A stretch of 64,000 nucleotides of DNA, taken from contig NC_040027.1 of assembly GCF_000972845.2 (NCBI RefSeq), positions 10,150,954-10,214,953 of the forward strand, written 5' to 3'. Shown here piece by piece: positions 11,326 to 25,700 of the stretch. The notes beneath the pieces were generated by a model. It worked only from the letters and a program-made list of their open reading frames with translations. It was not told the DNA's origin and ran no database searches. The position numbers and the translations under genes were made by a program. The stretch is from Larimichthys crocea (lineage: Eukaryota > Chordata > Actinopteri > Sciaenidae). Position 1 is the first letter of the stretch. The number at the start of each line of letters is the position of its first letter.

Positions 11326-12981
11326 CCAACTATCTTTCTATACAATTGCTTGCTTAACAGTCTGGCCTAGACCATTAAGCTCTGACATGCTTCTAGTTTA
11401 TCGGTCTGGCTAATCTGACCTCAGGTCAGGACCTTTTCTCCAAACTGACAGAGTTCAACACAGATCTGGTGACAGTGTTCAACCTGATATGATGTTTGCA
11501 CCTTTAAACTGATTCAACTTAGAAAGACAAGTCACTCTGCTGACAGAAAAATAACAAACTGAACTCGTTGCAAAGATGTCAAACTAAATTCATTCAAGAT
11601 AAATCAACTGTTCAGTTGTCACATTGGATGTGAATTAGTTTAAATCACATGTTCTCAGTGTGAAGTTGCAGTTATGCAGCTCATGACTTATCTTTACATA
11701 TGTTAAAGACACACAGCAGGTTTCCATCATGAGTGCATTCTTCTTGAGGAACCCTTGAAACAATGCATGCTGTGAAGTCTGCTGATATGCTTATCGTGTG
11801 TCTTTAGAAATGTATTTTAATGAGTTGGATGACCTCGCAGCAGTTCTTTGACTTCAAGTCAAACAGACTCTGAAGTCAAACACTTACAATTATTAACTTG
11901 AAATTATCTTTTAACAGTGTTGAGGAGTGAATTACATTTAATTAAACATTTAGCAGCAGCTTGTTGGTAGTTCAGCCATATACATATTTGCATAGAGATT
12001 CAAGTTGTTATTATTATTTATTATTACATTTTTGTGTAGTTAACTGCTAAAACTACAAAAAAAAAAGGATATAAAAGTAAAGGAATGATTGTTTTATTTT
12101 TATTTTAACATTGCTTCTCTGCTGTAATTGGCCTCCTTTAACCAGCCCTACATTCATCATGCAGCTTTCACCAAAAACCTGACTTGGCGTTCCTGCATTC
12201 CAGTGAGTAATGAGGTATTAACTAAATAAATAGGGAAATAAATAAACTAAATGGAGTGTTGCATGTTTGCTGACATAAGACTTGTTTGTATTTCTTTTAT
12301 ACCTTTTTACAAAGTAGTTGTAGTTTTAACCAAACTAGATTTCTACCTAGTGTGGCTTTGCTGTAGTTCAATTTCTTCCAGTGTAAACATGGTAGTTTGG
12401 ATTTTTGATTTTAGGTGGCAACATTTATAAATAACTCCAACTTAAACATTCACGTTCCAGGTATTTGAATCTATTTTTCCTCGTGCGGATTGCGTATCAC
12501 TTCAGAGTGGTTCTGTGAATATTTTGTGCATCCCTCATTGCTGGTGCTAAAAAAAGACACAGTGAGGACACGGGAGATTAATTAGACTCTGAGCTTAATG
12601 AATTTGGGTATTTTTATTATCAGCTTGGAACTGGATCCAAAATCCAACCAGCTATTGGAACCAAAAACTAGTGGAAGAGAAGGTCTCCTGTAGATGTAAC
12701 AAATGCACAACACTACACTGACTGTGTTTCCTGTGTGAAAGAATAAACGCCCAATTTGAAAGAGGAAAAATACAAAGAGGAACAATCCTGCTTCATGCAT
12801 GACTCATACATGGTTTTTAATTATCAATGTGCTTGTGAGTTCTGAATTTGCTCTCGTTATTTGGGTTTGTTTTGTGTGTACAAGCTGTATTTGCATACAC
12901 TTTAAATGGACTGTACTGGCCCTGTGGTGGAGGGTAGGGTGGAGCTGGGTATGTAGCAACCAGAAACCAAAAGACACACAC

Positions 12982-13020
<39 letters not shown>

Positions 13021-15535
13021 CATAGAAAGAGAAGAGTCAGGACTTTTATTCCAGCTGGTTTGACAGTCATACATTTTTAATAGAGCACACTGAATCATAG
13101 GGGGTGAGGAGAAAGAGACACTGAGCTCTTATTCTTGTGTTTGCACCTGTGCAGGTGTGTGTGTGTGTGTGTGTGTGTGTCAGTGTGAGAATGAGCATAT
13201 AAGGGAGGATAAGAGAAAGACAAGACGCATTCATCGCCTGAGGGACTTTGCATCAAAGGTGAAAGAGGTGACTGTGCAGGAAAACAGAGAAGTGAGAGGA
13301 GCTCTGTGCTCGCTTTCAACACCGGCATCTTGTCATGTTTATGCACTGTTGGTGCTAAAAAAAAAAGCAGTACATCTAAGTATACCTATTCAAGTTTTTA
13401 CAAATGACTGTATACTCTGTGTCAACTGTGTAGTATTAGGCAAGAGAGCAGCCTGCTGTAGCTCCCCGATCCTGTGACAGAAATGTACCTGTGCAGCAGG
13501 GTGACATGGATATGCCTCCTGGGGATATGGACACAGAGTCGAGGAGAGGAGGAGGGGGAGGGCGGCGGCGGTGGCGGTGAATGGGAGGGTGGAGCCAGGC
13601 CATCAGAGAGCTGTCACATGACACCTGAACCAATCTGGGTCAATGGTTTTATGGCGACAAATGATGCTGCTCCACCTCCTCGTAGACAGAGGAATTCTTT
13701 CACTCCAGGCCTGTCAAGTGGAGACTCTGGTGTAACGTGACTTCTGTCGTGAAGGAGCTCAAACGGTTAAACACCACTGTAGTCCTTTATACTCATGTTA
13801 TGTGTCTATTTCCAAATGCTGATGAAGTGGTTTAGATTTTTTAATGTGTCTTACCAACCTTCTATTGATTTCCACGTCACACGCAATGAGTCTGCAGCCA
13901 TGTTCCTCTTTTATTTATCATTCCAAATAATACTGGAAAAATGGCAAATATTTGATGTTTGACATGCATATTATTGTCCCATGTTAAAATATGTTTGTTG
14001 TGTTGGATTAGTATCCTAACATTGTGTCCAACGCGGTGCACAGGTTGAATTTAATATTAATACGACAACAGTTTATCGATCTGCTGCTTGTCTGACAACT
14101 CCAGAAGCTGTGGTTGCCAAAAAATAAAAAATTACAGCATGTGTTTGGAGGTGTTACTTCTGTAAGTGTTTAATATTATTTTGCTTCAGGTGGCTGCACA
14201 CACATACAGAGAGAAAAGACAAGGACAAGGACTGCAGCAATTTCTCAACTGAACTGACCTGTTAGTCTTAAGCGTGTCAGGTTTAGAGGGCTCTGTTTAC
14301 AGACTATGTCAGAAACTGAATATATGCATAACTATGTTTGCATTGGTGTATAATCACTAGAGAGAGAAGGCCTTTTCATGTTTGTCGTGAGTTTTGCAGC
14401 CACTGTAGTTTCTCTTTTGTGCTTGGGAAGGTGGCGAGTGAGGCAAGGTGGTTGCAATCAACAACTACAGCGTCCCTGAATGACAACTCTGCATACTAGA
14501 GGAATATTTATATTATTTACGCTTTATGTGGATGTCCAGTCAGTGTTATATGCAGTCAGCTGAAGCAGCAAATTCCTCGGTGCCGAGAAACAGCTCCAAA
14601 ATCATCCGGCACCGGCGCTGTCAAAGAAGAACTACAAGATATTTCAGCTTGAAGCTAATGATATACTTAGAGGGGAAATATTCACATTGTTAAACTGCAG
14701 GAATTCATTCGCTTGCCAACGTTGTGTAACGTTGCGCGTCACCCAGCAGCTAGCTTTGCTCATAAGTGGGTGTGGTAATCAGAAGTTCAATGTGTTCTGT
14801 CACATGAAGGCTCCACGAGAACTCAGCTCTCCTCAGTCAGTACAGCACACGCTGTATTTATTGCCTTAATGAACTACATTTCCCATCAACTTTAATTAGA
14901 CGTCCGCAATAATGTCCAGCAGGTGGCACTGAAAACACAACTGAGTCATTTTTACTTATATTTCTGTTGGCGTACGTGCTAAAATAACGAGATACAATGT
15001 GTTAATTAATGAGCTTTAAAGGTGCTTATGAGAGTTTTTGAACTTTGGACAGAGACAGGCTAATTGTTTCCCCACAGCTTCCAGTCTTTATGCTAAGATA
15101 AATTAATCCATACCTCCACATTTCTCCTCATTTCTTACTTTTTCGATCTTCACAACCTCATGCTGGCATTGTAAAGTGTGTTTAAATACATGGGACTCAC
15201 TATTACTTCAGCTTCTGCTGATTAAAAGGGAAACACGCTGCAGCAGCTGCCGTGTCGCACGATGACGCGAGACTGCACAGGCTCAAAAAGTGAAATGAAT
15301 GAATGAAAGTCATTAGAAGTTCACGCCAGAGGAAACAAATTATTCTGTATTTAACATAAAAATGTATTTAACATAAAAATGAGATTAGTGCACACACCAG
15401 AATGCAGGAAACTCATTTCAAGGTCTCCTCACTCTCGTCGCAGTTCCTTCAGAGCTGCTGTGTGTAACAAAACATCAATAAATCATCATGTTATTTGGAT
15501 ATATTAAATTACTAACTAACTAATAAAGTGATTGC
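11326..15535. other. intergenic with (CA)n/(GT)n at 12984-13018 and 13155-13180
   Basis: No gene seen. Two microsatellites of opposite phase, (AC)n at 12984-13018 and (GT)n at 13155-13180, lie 137 bp apart and could form an imperfect stem. A G-rich purine stretch with (GGC/GGT)n lies at 13535-13590. The rest is ordinary AT-rich sequence. Confidence 0.5.
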
Positions 15536-15537
15536 TG

Positions 15538-15640
15538 ACATCCATCTTCCAAAACCACTCATCCTTATCAGGGTTGCAGGGACTGGAGCCAATACCAACT
15601 AGCACTGCACCAGATGTGGGGTCCACCCTGGACATCAACA
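15538..15640 (+). repeat. teleost interspersed repeat, family 3, copy A
   Basis: Contains catccatcttccaaaaccac, cttatcagggttgcaggg, and actggagccaatacca. This is a diverged copy of the fish repeat that usually reads 'catccatccatcttctatac...cagggtcgcgggg...ctggagc'. Two better copies are in psmg4 intron 1. Confidence 0.6.
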
Positions 15641-15798
15641 GCAATGACGTTTAATTAGATTTAATTAAACTTGTTTTACTTTCTTGAATCAGTGCTTGTA
15701 TGTAGAGAGGGGGGTCACATTCTGTTTCAGGGCCCAAGAATGCCGCCAACTCTGGTATGTGCCATAATATGGGTGTGGTTGGCAGACAGTAACAGATG

Positions 15799-15822
15799 AC
15801 ACACACACACACACACACACAC
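15799..15822. repeat. (AC)12 microsatellite
   Basis: Uninterrupted AC dinucleotide run just upstream of the polypyrimidine/polypurine tract. Confidence 0.9.
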
Positions 15823-15840
15823 CCTCCTAGGCTCATTCTG

Positions 15841-15935
15841 GGCCTCCTCCTCCTCCTCCTCCTCGATCTTAAACCTCAATAAGGAGGAGCAGCAGGAGCA
15901 GGAGGAGCAGGAGGTGGGGTGAGGGAGGAGAGAGG
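15841..15935. repeat. inverted polypyrimidine/polypurine tract
   Basis: A (CCT)n run (15844-15864) is followed after about 18 bp by a GGAGGAGCAGCAGGAGCAGG-type purine run (15882-15935). The two arms are complementary over most of their length and could fold into a hairpin or triplex. It lies about 1.6 kb upstream of the slc22a23 start codon. Confidence 0.65.
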
Positions 15936-16069
15936 TGAGAGCTGTGCACTAGTTGTCACCTCTCTGTTACACCATCAGCTGCACCCTTGAATACTCAGCT
16001 CCGTGTCTTTCAGAGGCATCAGGACTAAACGCTTTGCTGTCAGTTTAATACACACAAAGCTGTGTGTGT

Positions 16070-16099
16070 ACACACACACCCACACACACACACACACAC
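16070..16099. repeat. (CA)n microsatellite with adjacent (TG)n
   Basis: tgtgtgtgta at 16061-16070 runs directly into CA repeats to 16099, with one C interruption. The TG and CA parts make a short palindrome. Confidence 0.85.
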
Positions 16100-16729
16100 G
16101 TCTCCTCACATTATCTTGGCTGCAGGCCTCTCCATCCACTGCTGAGGGAAAATCTGTCACTCACTTGGATCTCAAGGTCACTCACGCTCAGTCATTTGGG
16201 AGCAGCTGCAAGCCACACCACCACCACCACCTCCACCTCCAACATGTGTGTCCGTTTACGCACACTCTGGATCTCACTCACACGCCTCATTGCACCTCTG
16301 ACGAGCTGTGTTTTCATTTTGCGTCTTGTTATTATGCTGAAAATCTAATTAATGGATTCACAAGGACCCGTATCGGTGATCGTCTGACGCCCCCTCGCGG
16401 CTGACAGGCAGCACGTCATCCCAAAAAGCTCCCCCTGACATCCTCCCATTGTCTCCTCAAACCAGTAACTAACGCTGCCGATTTATATGACGGTTATGGA
16501 AGAAAAAAAAATCACATGACGTGAAGCAGCCTCTGTGGGACGCACAGCCAGAAAAACACCCTGCATGAAGCTCTCCACTTGATTATTTCATCATAAATCT
16601 CATCCAAGCGATGGAAAACGTGAATTATTGAATAATAAAAAGGGTTGATATTCAGTGGAGAGGGCACAGGCTGCACAAAGAGGATCATTGTTGCCTGCAG
16701 ATGCCCGTCAGTGGTGCAGTCGCCCTTTG

Positions 16730-17504
16730 AAGGCTCTCCAATCGCAGCCATAGCGCGACCGAGCGAGGGCGGGGCTTGGTCCAACCCTCCCTTCCTTCCA
16801 CCCATCTCTCTCTGCTCCAAGCCCCACTTTGGCACCGTGTCCCATTGACTAGACGGCGACAAACAGAGGAGCATCGTCCACCAGCGTCTCTGCGCGTCAA
16901 AGTGGACAGGTGATGACTGGGAGCGCGGATGTTCTGGAGCTGAGAGACTGAAGTGATGCGCACCTCCAGGAGGTCACGGTCTGGACAGGTATGAGACCTG
17001 TGGCGCTCATGGATGAAGCACCAGCAGATGTTTAAAGGATCCCAGTGTGGATGTAGCTCCATATTCCACTCATACACCACCACCAGCAGGCCTGGCCCAG
17101 TTCAGCTCCATATGGATGGATCCCGCTGTAGGAGCTGTACTCATGGAATACAAAGCCCATGCTGGTGAGCATGCCTGCCTGTCCGAGTCCACTCCTCTCC
17201 GGGAGCCTCTCCACAGCGCTCTCCTCCTGACACAGCCTCTCTACTCGGACATCCCCTGGTCGCTTCGGGTCCCCTCGCCATGAGGACGACTGCTCGGTGA
17301 TTCGGTGCCTCTGCACGCCTGCACGGACCGGAGCTCATATTTTGGACCGGGGCTTTTTTTCGGCTACACACAGGATTTATCTGCGCTGTGGGCTTTCTTT
17401 GTGTCAAAGGGCTTAACGCAGAGTGCGCGGACGGCAACGGAGCGGGGGCTTTCTGCTGCACCCGCTGTTGCGCCCAGCTGTCTCTCTTTGTGGCCGGGGC
17501 CGTG
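16730..17504 (+). promoter_or_regulatory. slc22a23 5' UTR/promoter region, CpG-rich
   Basis: GC and CpG density rises sharply from about 16730 into exon 1. This fits a CpG-island promoter with a 5' UTR inside it. No TATA box is evident. A tiny upstream ORF (ATG at 17280, stop at 17298-17300, six codons) precedes the main start. The transcription start is not determinable from sequence alone. Confidence 0.5.
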
Positions 17505-18085
17505 ATGGCAGCCGGCCGGCCGGAGGCGCAGGACCACCCGCCAGAGAACGGCTTCACCCCGCTGGAGCACCCGGCGCCCCGGCTGCTACCGCACATAGAC
17601 GGCTCGGTTCTGCCGTCTCTGGGGGGCTTTGGGAAACACCAGAAGCAGCTCGTGGTCCTGACCTGGATCCCGGCATTGTTCATCGGCTTTAGCCAGTTTT
17701 CGGATTATTTCCTCCTGGCGCAACCCAATGGCACGTGCGTGCAACCCCTCGCGAACCACAGTAACTGGACCGCGGCGTCCCCGCCGGTTACCGCCGCGCC
17801 TGCGCTGCTGCAACTCAGAGGCAACGGCACCGGGGAGGGATACGGCGACGGCAGCGGGATGCTGTGCGCCTGCAAGGAGTGGAGACTGGAGCTGCAGACG
17901 GGACTTAGTCAGAATGTGGTTACCAAGGTAACGAGTGAGATAAGACCCCCAGTGATATCTGCTCTGTGTTCACCATCATCATCATCCTCATCCTCATCAC
18001 CACCATGAGTCTTCATCATCACTGCCAGGCTGAGTTTACACAACAGCTGATGGACAAGTCACCCACTGACCTCAATATGAGAGGA

Positions 18086-18131
<46 letters not shown>

Positions 18132-19733
18132 CTCAGAGAAGAGGCAGCTGATGACTAGAGCTATGTTGTAGGATGCACAATGTGTGTGTGTGTGTGTTGG
18201 GCTTTGTGATATGGTAATAAGCCAGCCCCACGTCAAGACAATTTTTCCACATCCATACATCATAATATGATCAATCGACACCAAATCACATCTAAAATAA
18301 TCAAATCCATTGAACTGCGCTCACACAAAGAAACTGGGCAAACTGGGCAACTGTCCCAGAGCTGGAGAACTACAGTAGCACCGATAAACCCTTTTTCTCC
18401 TCCCGATACTGATTCCATTATCTCACCTCGAAGCCGATAAAACAAGCTGAGTGTGTGTCCCCTCATGTGGCGACTGTAATTCAAAGCAGAAACACTCAAA
18501 TTCATAAAGACATTGAGGAAAGAACTGCATTTAACGTGCAGCGCCGAGTCTGGCCGATATCCCGATCTGCTTAATGAGTATCGGTGCGTCCTTGCCCAGA
18601 ACTCCAGGGGCCTTGAAAGCTCCAGATTTACTGTGCGTTAACAGTCTCTTGTGGTAATTTAACTCTGACTGTGTAACAGCAGTTTTCTTCATGGATTCAT
18701 CTGCCGATTGCTTTCTAGATCGATCACTTAATCATTTGTTGTGTAACACGTCAGGGAATAGTGAAAGATTTCCATCCCAGTGTCTCGTTTTGTCGGTCCA
18801 AAACTCAAAAACATTCAGTTACATGTGATATAAAACAGAGAAACGCAGGAAATCTTCACATTTAAGAGGCTGTAAACAGAATTTTCTGCATGAAAAACTA
18901 CATGAACGATTCAACGATTATCGAAGATATTTGTTTTATTATTTTTCTGTCGTTCCACTAATCGATAAGTCGCCTAATTGTAGCAACTCTATGTGGGTAT
19001 TTAGGAATATGCCACATTAAAACACTGACCTAATCTTCGTGCTACTTGTGAGGATGTTGCTGTGTCAAAATCCAGTTTTAAAACCGTCAGTTTTGTGCTT
19101 ACATGTCAACTATTCTTAAAGCAATGAGTTTAATCACATCGGAGCCAATCTGGAGCCGAGTCCAGCAAAGAAAAACGGTACATGTTGTACAAAAAGTGGA
19201 AGGAATGGGGCCCCCGGGACCCCCAGAAGGTGAATCCTGCCCTGTACTGCAAAATATAACGGCGATATTTGCTCAGAATCTAATTTAGCTGAAATCATTG
19301 TTGGTTATTGTCGGTGATATCATCACGACAACATCACCCAGCTCTGGCATGTGCTCACAGTCTGTACATAATAAACACACACTGACACCACCACTGTCCA
19401 TTACCGTGAGTCATAACCAATAATCATCCCCTTCCACTCTCTTGCTCTTTGCTCCTCTGCAAAGTCTCAGAGGAGGCTCAGCGGGGAGTTCTGTAAATCG
19501 TTGTTAAACACCAGCCGCTGTATTCACACACACACACACACACACACACGGCTGAACTGTGGATGCGTTCAGGGTCGTACACATCGTGTGCTTCCACGTG
19601 TGTCCTTGGCTGAGCTTCAGATGCTGAGAGCTGCAGCGGTGTGTGTGCACTGACCCACGGGGCCTTTGGGAAAGAGCGGAAAGCGATTGATTTCTGTTAT
19701 TATAGACACGCGCCCACATTCGCACACATGCTG

Positions 19734-19774
<41 letters not shown>

Positions 19775-22700
19775 CATGGTGAGACACATATTTGAATATT
19801 TCAGAAACGTTGGCAGCGTGTTTGCGCGCTCATCAACCCTCACGAATGATCAAAACATTGAGTCAGAGTTTTGACACACTCGCCATGAGAGAATCCCGCA
19901 GCTCTCTCCTTGTTTCTGTGCAGCTTTCAGATTAAAAGCGCTCAGCTGATGATGTTTGATTCCCTTTGATCGCGTTGTGGGTGGTTTCTCTCTCTAACGT
20001 TCCTCCCTCCGTCTTGTTCCAGTGGAACCTGGTGTGTGACTCAGCCTGGAAAGTTCACATCGCCAAGTTCTCTCTGCTGGTGGGCTCCATATTTGGCTAC
20101 CTAGTGATGGGTGTCATGGCCGACTGGTGAGTTACCTCTTTTGTGTTTCGTGCTTCTGTTAGTTAACCCTAAAGGATCCGTTCATCACTACTGCTGGTAA
20201 GCAGGCAGATGACAAACTGAACACTGGTTCTACACACTTTTAACATGGCCACCGTCATTTCTCCATCATCCTAGAAAGGAGAGGACAAGGTGAGGGGTTG
20301 CATTTGACGATTACCGTACTCAATTGTATCCTACACATCTGCCCTTTAAACCTTGAAAAATGACATTTAAACAAGACCAAGCAAGTCAAGTCTACATGTT
20401 AAGAAGTTCACAGTAACAATGCAAACAGCCTTCAGCAATTATGTTTACCACGTACCAATATCGTGGAGGTATTTGGTCCAACCTTTCCAAAAATATTGGA
20501 CAAATTAAACATTTTCTCACGATGATGGCTCTAATCAGGGAATCATCAAAGTTATTTCAGTGCGTCGTGTGGTGGACATGAATGTCTGAATGGAAATCCA
20601 GCCATAGTTACTGAAACATTTCACTCTGTATCAAACATTTTGTGCCAACACATCTAGAGGTGGATATATTTATTATCTTTCCCCTGGGAACCATGAATGC
20701 CTGTACCAAACACTGACATCCCTGAAGCCATGCAACTAGAGTGGCTAAAAAACCTCTCTACAGAAACAATGAGCCATATTTTGGTCTTCTTCTCCCCGTC
20801 AGACTTTCTCACTTTTTGAGTCGAATTCACCAAACTCTCTTAACAAGACAAAGTCATGAAACCAGGACATTTAACAACCCCTGAAACTGCAGCGTAAGGC
20901 TGCCTGCTCTGCTCCGTGAGAGAAATTACAGCTAATAAATGTTAAAATTGGCAAATGACACAAATTCTCTTGAATCACCTGCGTGTGCCACACAGGGACA
21001 AATCCGTTGGTACAAGTGGTTCTTACACGAGGCCCGGTGTCCTGAATAATCTGGCTAATCCACAGACTTTACCAGGAGACTGTTTTTCACACACACATGT
21101 TGCTATGAAATGATTTAAATTACATTTCAACCACAAATTTAAATGTTTACGTCATGTTATGTTTATTTCTAATCGGGGGAACTGACCCTTCACGGTTGGT
21201 GTCTGTCACGTCTGCAACCACCTGAGCTGGCTCGTGGGAAAGAAGTCCCTGCATTGTGTTTGGGATCAGTAACTATGGAAACAATGTAAAGAAATGTGCG
21301 GGCCAAAGAGTCCTCGGCTCTGACCTGACCCATTGACCTACTGCCCCCCCCCCTTAAACCAGGAAGTCCCCAGACTCTGACGGAAACAATGACCGGGATG
21401 GTCTCTTCCACCCGGCTGCACATCAGACGTAATTTCTCTGTTTGTGACTGTTTCTAAACGCTTCGCTGCCTCTTTCTCTTTCTGCTTCTGTTTTTTTTTT
21501 TCCCGAAGGTTTGGTCGGCACCCGGTGTTGATTCTCTCGGTGCTTTTCATGCTGGTGTTTGGTCTGAGTGTGGCCTTCTCTGTAAACGTCACCATGTTCA
21601 GCACCTTGCGCTTCTTTGAGGGTTTCTGCTTGGCGGGCCTCGCTCTCTCCCTCTTCGTGCTCAGTAAGTACACGCTTCCACTTCCTCATCGCTGCCTGCG
21701 CTTTAAATCTGCTTTCTGTATTTCCTCATTCGTCCTCCATCATTAATGAGTAGTAGTACAGATCCCTGGGATCCATTTTGAGGGGAAAAAACATACTTTT
21801 GTGAAATATTCTGCGTCTACCTTCTACTGCATCATAAAAAGGTTTAGTTTCTTTTTTATAATTCATATTTCCAGTTTTTCAGTTATTACTTTCGATGTTT
21901 GTTTGGTCAGATGTTTGAGTTTGATCTTGATCTCGATCTGCTGCAATACAAGAAATGTGCAATAAAATGAATAAATAAATCAGGGAGTCCGAGGCTTTAT
22001 GACTTTATCACAGGCAAAGTCTTTTCAATTCATAATATATAAAAAATATTCTCAATAATCCACAGTCCTCTCCCAGTATATTGTTGGTCTATGAGCCTTT
22101 TCAGTTAATAATATTGCATAATGAAATATTTTTGTTATTTCTGGGACACCTATTAGTGAAAGTGAAACCACAGTGACATTTGTAATACAGCAAACTGCTA
22201 CAAATCCAGGCTTGGAACTTAATCTCACAGTTTGTCATGCGTGTCTTAATACCACTGTGGTTTAAATGTCAGCAGCTTCACAGATTGAGGAAGTCCTCAG
22301 GTCATTTGGAGTTTGTTGGATGTGTCGGGCCTGTGCAGGCGGGCGATTTCAGCTAAACAACGTTGGAATAAGGTGTTGGTGGATATTATAAATGAGGATT
22401 AAAACTAACAGTTAGGATTATGTATCACACACACTGATATGTTGGAAGCTGCAGGGTCTTTTTTGTGCGGCAATAAACAAACAATAACTAAGAGACTATT
22501 AGCAGCTGCAGTAATATACTCATTTATCTCACATGGATAATAAACTCCAGCAGCTCGTTTCATTTTTTCAATAAGAGATCTCACAGAGCGGAGCAGGACT
22601 TCAGCTTTAAGTGTTTCAAATGACCAAATTACACTGCAACAATTTAACATCATCTGCTTTAATTCTTAGGGTCTGTGGTGCAGAAACATGACAGTACAGT

Positions 22701-25700
22701 ATGTAGGGAATATTTTCCTCTCAGTCCCTTCTGTAGCTCCACACAATAGCCAGCGGCCAATGTGATCTTAATGACGCCAAGCTGGCCGGCAGCATTTTCA
22801 ATTCTCCCGAGAATAACCGGGAGAATAACCCTCACTCGGCACTGCATTCACCGCCGCCCCCCTCTCTCCCGCTGCAGTCCCCCGCTTTCTCACCCTCTGC
22901 TGGCCTCTTCTCTTTCAGGCCGGGCAGGAGATTAGTCATACATTATGCGTGAGGCGAGGGCAGACTTTTGAGCTTCGTTGGTGGGGCGGGTTTTGTCTCG
23001 CTCGGCGGGGGTTCCTGATAAATCTCCGCTGAACTGCTTCTAAAAACAAACAAACAAAATGGACGCCTCTGCCTCTGGGAGACTCCGGAGAGTCGGGTTT
23101 AATCTGCGATGTATGCAAACAGACACAAATGAGGTTTTTTTTTGAGGAGCCTCTGGGAGATGAAGACAACACTGTAACAAAAACATATTGGTCATATTGT
23201 GGTGAATGTTCTTGATTGTCGTGTTGCAGCCAGGGCCGAGACGTACATCCAACATCCATTCTGTTCTACACTGCCAGAAATGACATTTTTTTGGAAAATA
23301 CTGAATGTATTTATTTGTTTATAGACCTAAACGTTGTTAAATACCAATATATTTAGTCTAAAATCTGCCTTAAACATGTGCAGTGTTCACGGAAGGTAGC
23401 AATGACAAATAATCCCGTATGATCCAGTATGAAACAACTCAAGATGACGGCTGCTAGTCTTATGTTTCCACTTTCACTTATTAGTGGAGATTTTACTGTC
23501 TTACTTTCAGTTTTGATCCCAAAACAGACACAAATCAGCATCAGTAAACATGAACAAAATAGAAACAGAAGCTGTAGTGGGCGTTTACCAAAGGTCCAGG
23601 TGCCTCGGCCAATTAGTCAACGCAGTAATCATATTTTAGACGCGTGTCCGTGAACTTAATCCTCTTATGAAAACCCACTACAGTCACCAAGAGAGATGAA
23701 GGTGTTCTTGAACATTTATTTGTTTGAAAGTACAAAAATCGGCATCTTAAACTGGTCCACTAACGACTCGAAACTCATATCGAACCAAACCTCAGGTGAG
23801 TCTAAAGATAGAACCAATTAACCAAATATTTTGCTTGACTTGCATGACGACATTAACAAATAAAGCTATATGCTATACATCAAAAATAATGCTACCTGGC
23901 TGGCAAATTATTCACTCCTTTATTAGGTAGTAATGTTAGAAAAAGATCAATATAGCACTTCATTATATCCATCACATTAGCATTTAATTACTCGGAACTA
24001 CACAAGGTATTCACGTCCGTGTGAGGTTCAACGATTTGAGGAAAATATCAAAGATGGATTTAAATTTAAAAAGTCGAGTATATCAGAGCTTATTCAGTTA
24101 TGATGGAAACTTCAGCATGGCACAAACACTTTTAAATCTCAGGTCAGTCGTTATTTCAGTTCCTTCCCTGAAGCTAAAAACTCTTTACTACTATACTTTA
24201 CATACTTGACTTCCCTGTAAATCAGTTTGTTGTTCTCGTCATTCACGGACAAACGTTACTCATTTCTCTTCAGTTTTCCTGTAATGGCAGGTGGTTCTTC
24301 TACGTCTCACTTGTGTCTTTGCTGTTTGCGTGAGAGAGCAGATCGTATGCATTCACTTTGAAGTGCAACAAAAAGATGTTGGTGCGAGTTACACTTGTTG
24401 TTGTTAACACACTGTTTCTGTGCTTGGTGTAGATGGTAATGAGATGAGCACACATGTGTGTGTGTGTGGAAGGAGGAAGAGTCGGCTCGCTGCCACAGAG
24501 TGACTCGCTTTGAAGTAAACTCACATCATGGCAGATAATAGATGCTGCCAACCCATTAACAGCAAAAAAACATGTTGGATAACAGCACACAGCGTTCAAT
24601 AAAGAGGCTTTCAGTAAACACATCGCCACAGGCTGAATACATACTGTACTAACACGAGCGGAGGGGAATGCACACGTGGACGCCGAGTATGAAATCTCTC
24701 ATTAATGTATCTTGTTTCTGCTTTTATTGTTTGCCATGAGAGATGTGCATACTCGCCCTGAAGGACTGAAACAGTGACGCACGTTTGGTCGTGTTGTGCC
24801 GACATCACATTCATATTGATCCTAAGCATACAACAAGGCAACCAAGGACAGTTTCTATTCACATGAGAGGAACAGTCTGCGCCATTTTAAAGCGACATGA
24901 TGTGACTTTTCTGCCTTAAAACAACAGATTTTAAATCATTTTGGGGCTACACAGTTATCAAGTGAATGCTGAATCTTAGATAATGTTGCTTTAAGGCGAC
25001 AAATGTGGTGATAAACTTAATAATAAGACTCACCTGGCAGTCTTTCATTCGAGTACTCACCAACCCTGATGTCGAGATCAGACGAGGTCAGGTGTGTTTA
25101 TGGTCTTGTGGCCGTAAGATGAGGGTTGCGATCTCTCTGCAGGGCAAGAAACACCAACAGTCAGACGGTCACACAGGTTTTAAACAAGATAAGCAGTTTA
25201 GTTCTGGCTTAGAAGAGAAAAAACAGCTGATCTGCAGTTTAGTTCTGGCTTAGAAGAGAAAAAACAGCTGATCTGTAAATCTTTCCAAACTGTCCGACTG
25301 GTGACATCCATCACAGTCGGGAAACCAAATCGATCCCCATGTTCGACTTTGACCCGTTGTACTTACCATAGTTGTGTGGTTGAGGGATTTTCCAGTGGCT
25401 GTACTTCAGCCAATTTCACGTGTGGCTTGTTTCAGGGCTTCCATCTGGTCTTCGGCAGGTGAAACACGATGACGGACTGAGGTCACGTGGCTGATTTGGC
25501 CCCGTTACCGTTTGTCCTGCTGAATGCTTTTTGTTTTAAGTATCATTATCCTGCTGCACTGAGCTAAAACTGTGGCCCCGTGGATGAAAAGGGCCAGATG
25601 TTTACACCCATTATGGATGTAAACAGCCTCAAATGAAAGCCTGAAAGGCGGCACTTCAACATCATTTCAAATCGAACCGTGCGGAAAGACGAGTCTGCAG

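Larger units (their letters stand above)
17928..20022. other. slc22a23 intron 1 with four microsatellites
   Basis: Contains (GT)n at 18089-18129, a second GT run at 18181-18197, (CA)n at 19525-19549 and (CA)n at 19746-19774. Two old interspersed repeats lie between them (see 18380-18605 and 18690-18990). Confidence 0.8.

Noticed and set aside
15799..16099. CRISPR-like or clustered repeat array from several short runs
   Set aside because: They are ordinary dinucleotide microsatellites in a vertebrate genome, without spacer-repeat periodicity.
17388..17504. In-frame upstream extension of slc22a23 exon 1
   Set aside because: The frame is open but has no ATG before 17505.
17141..17683. 180-codon open stretch on the minus strand opposite slc22a23 exon 1
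   Set aside because: It is the antisense shadow of GC-rich coding sequence and has no splice or family support.
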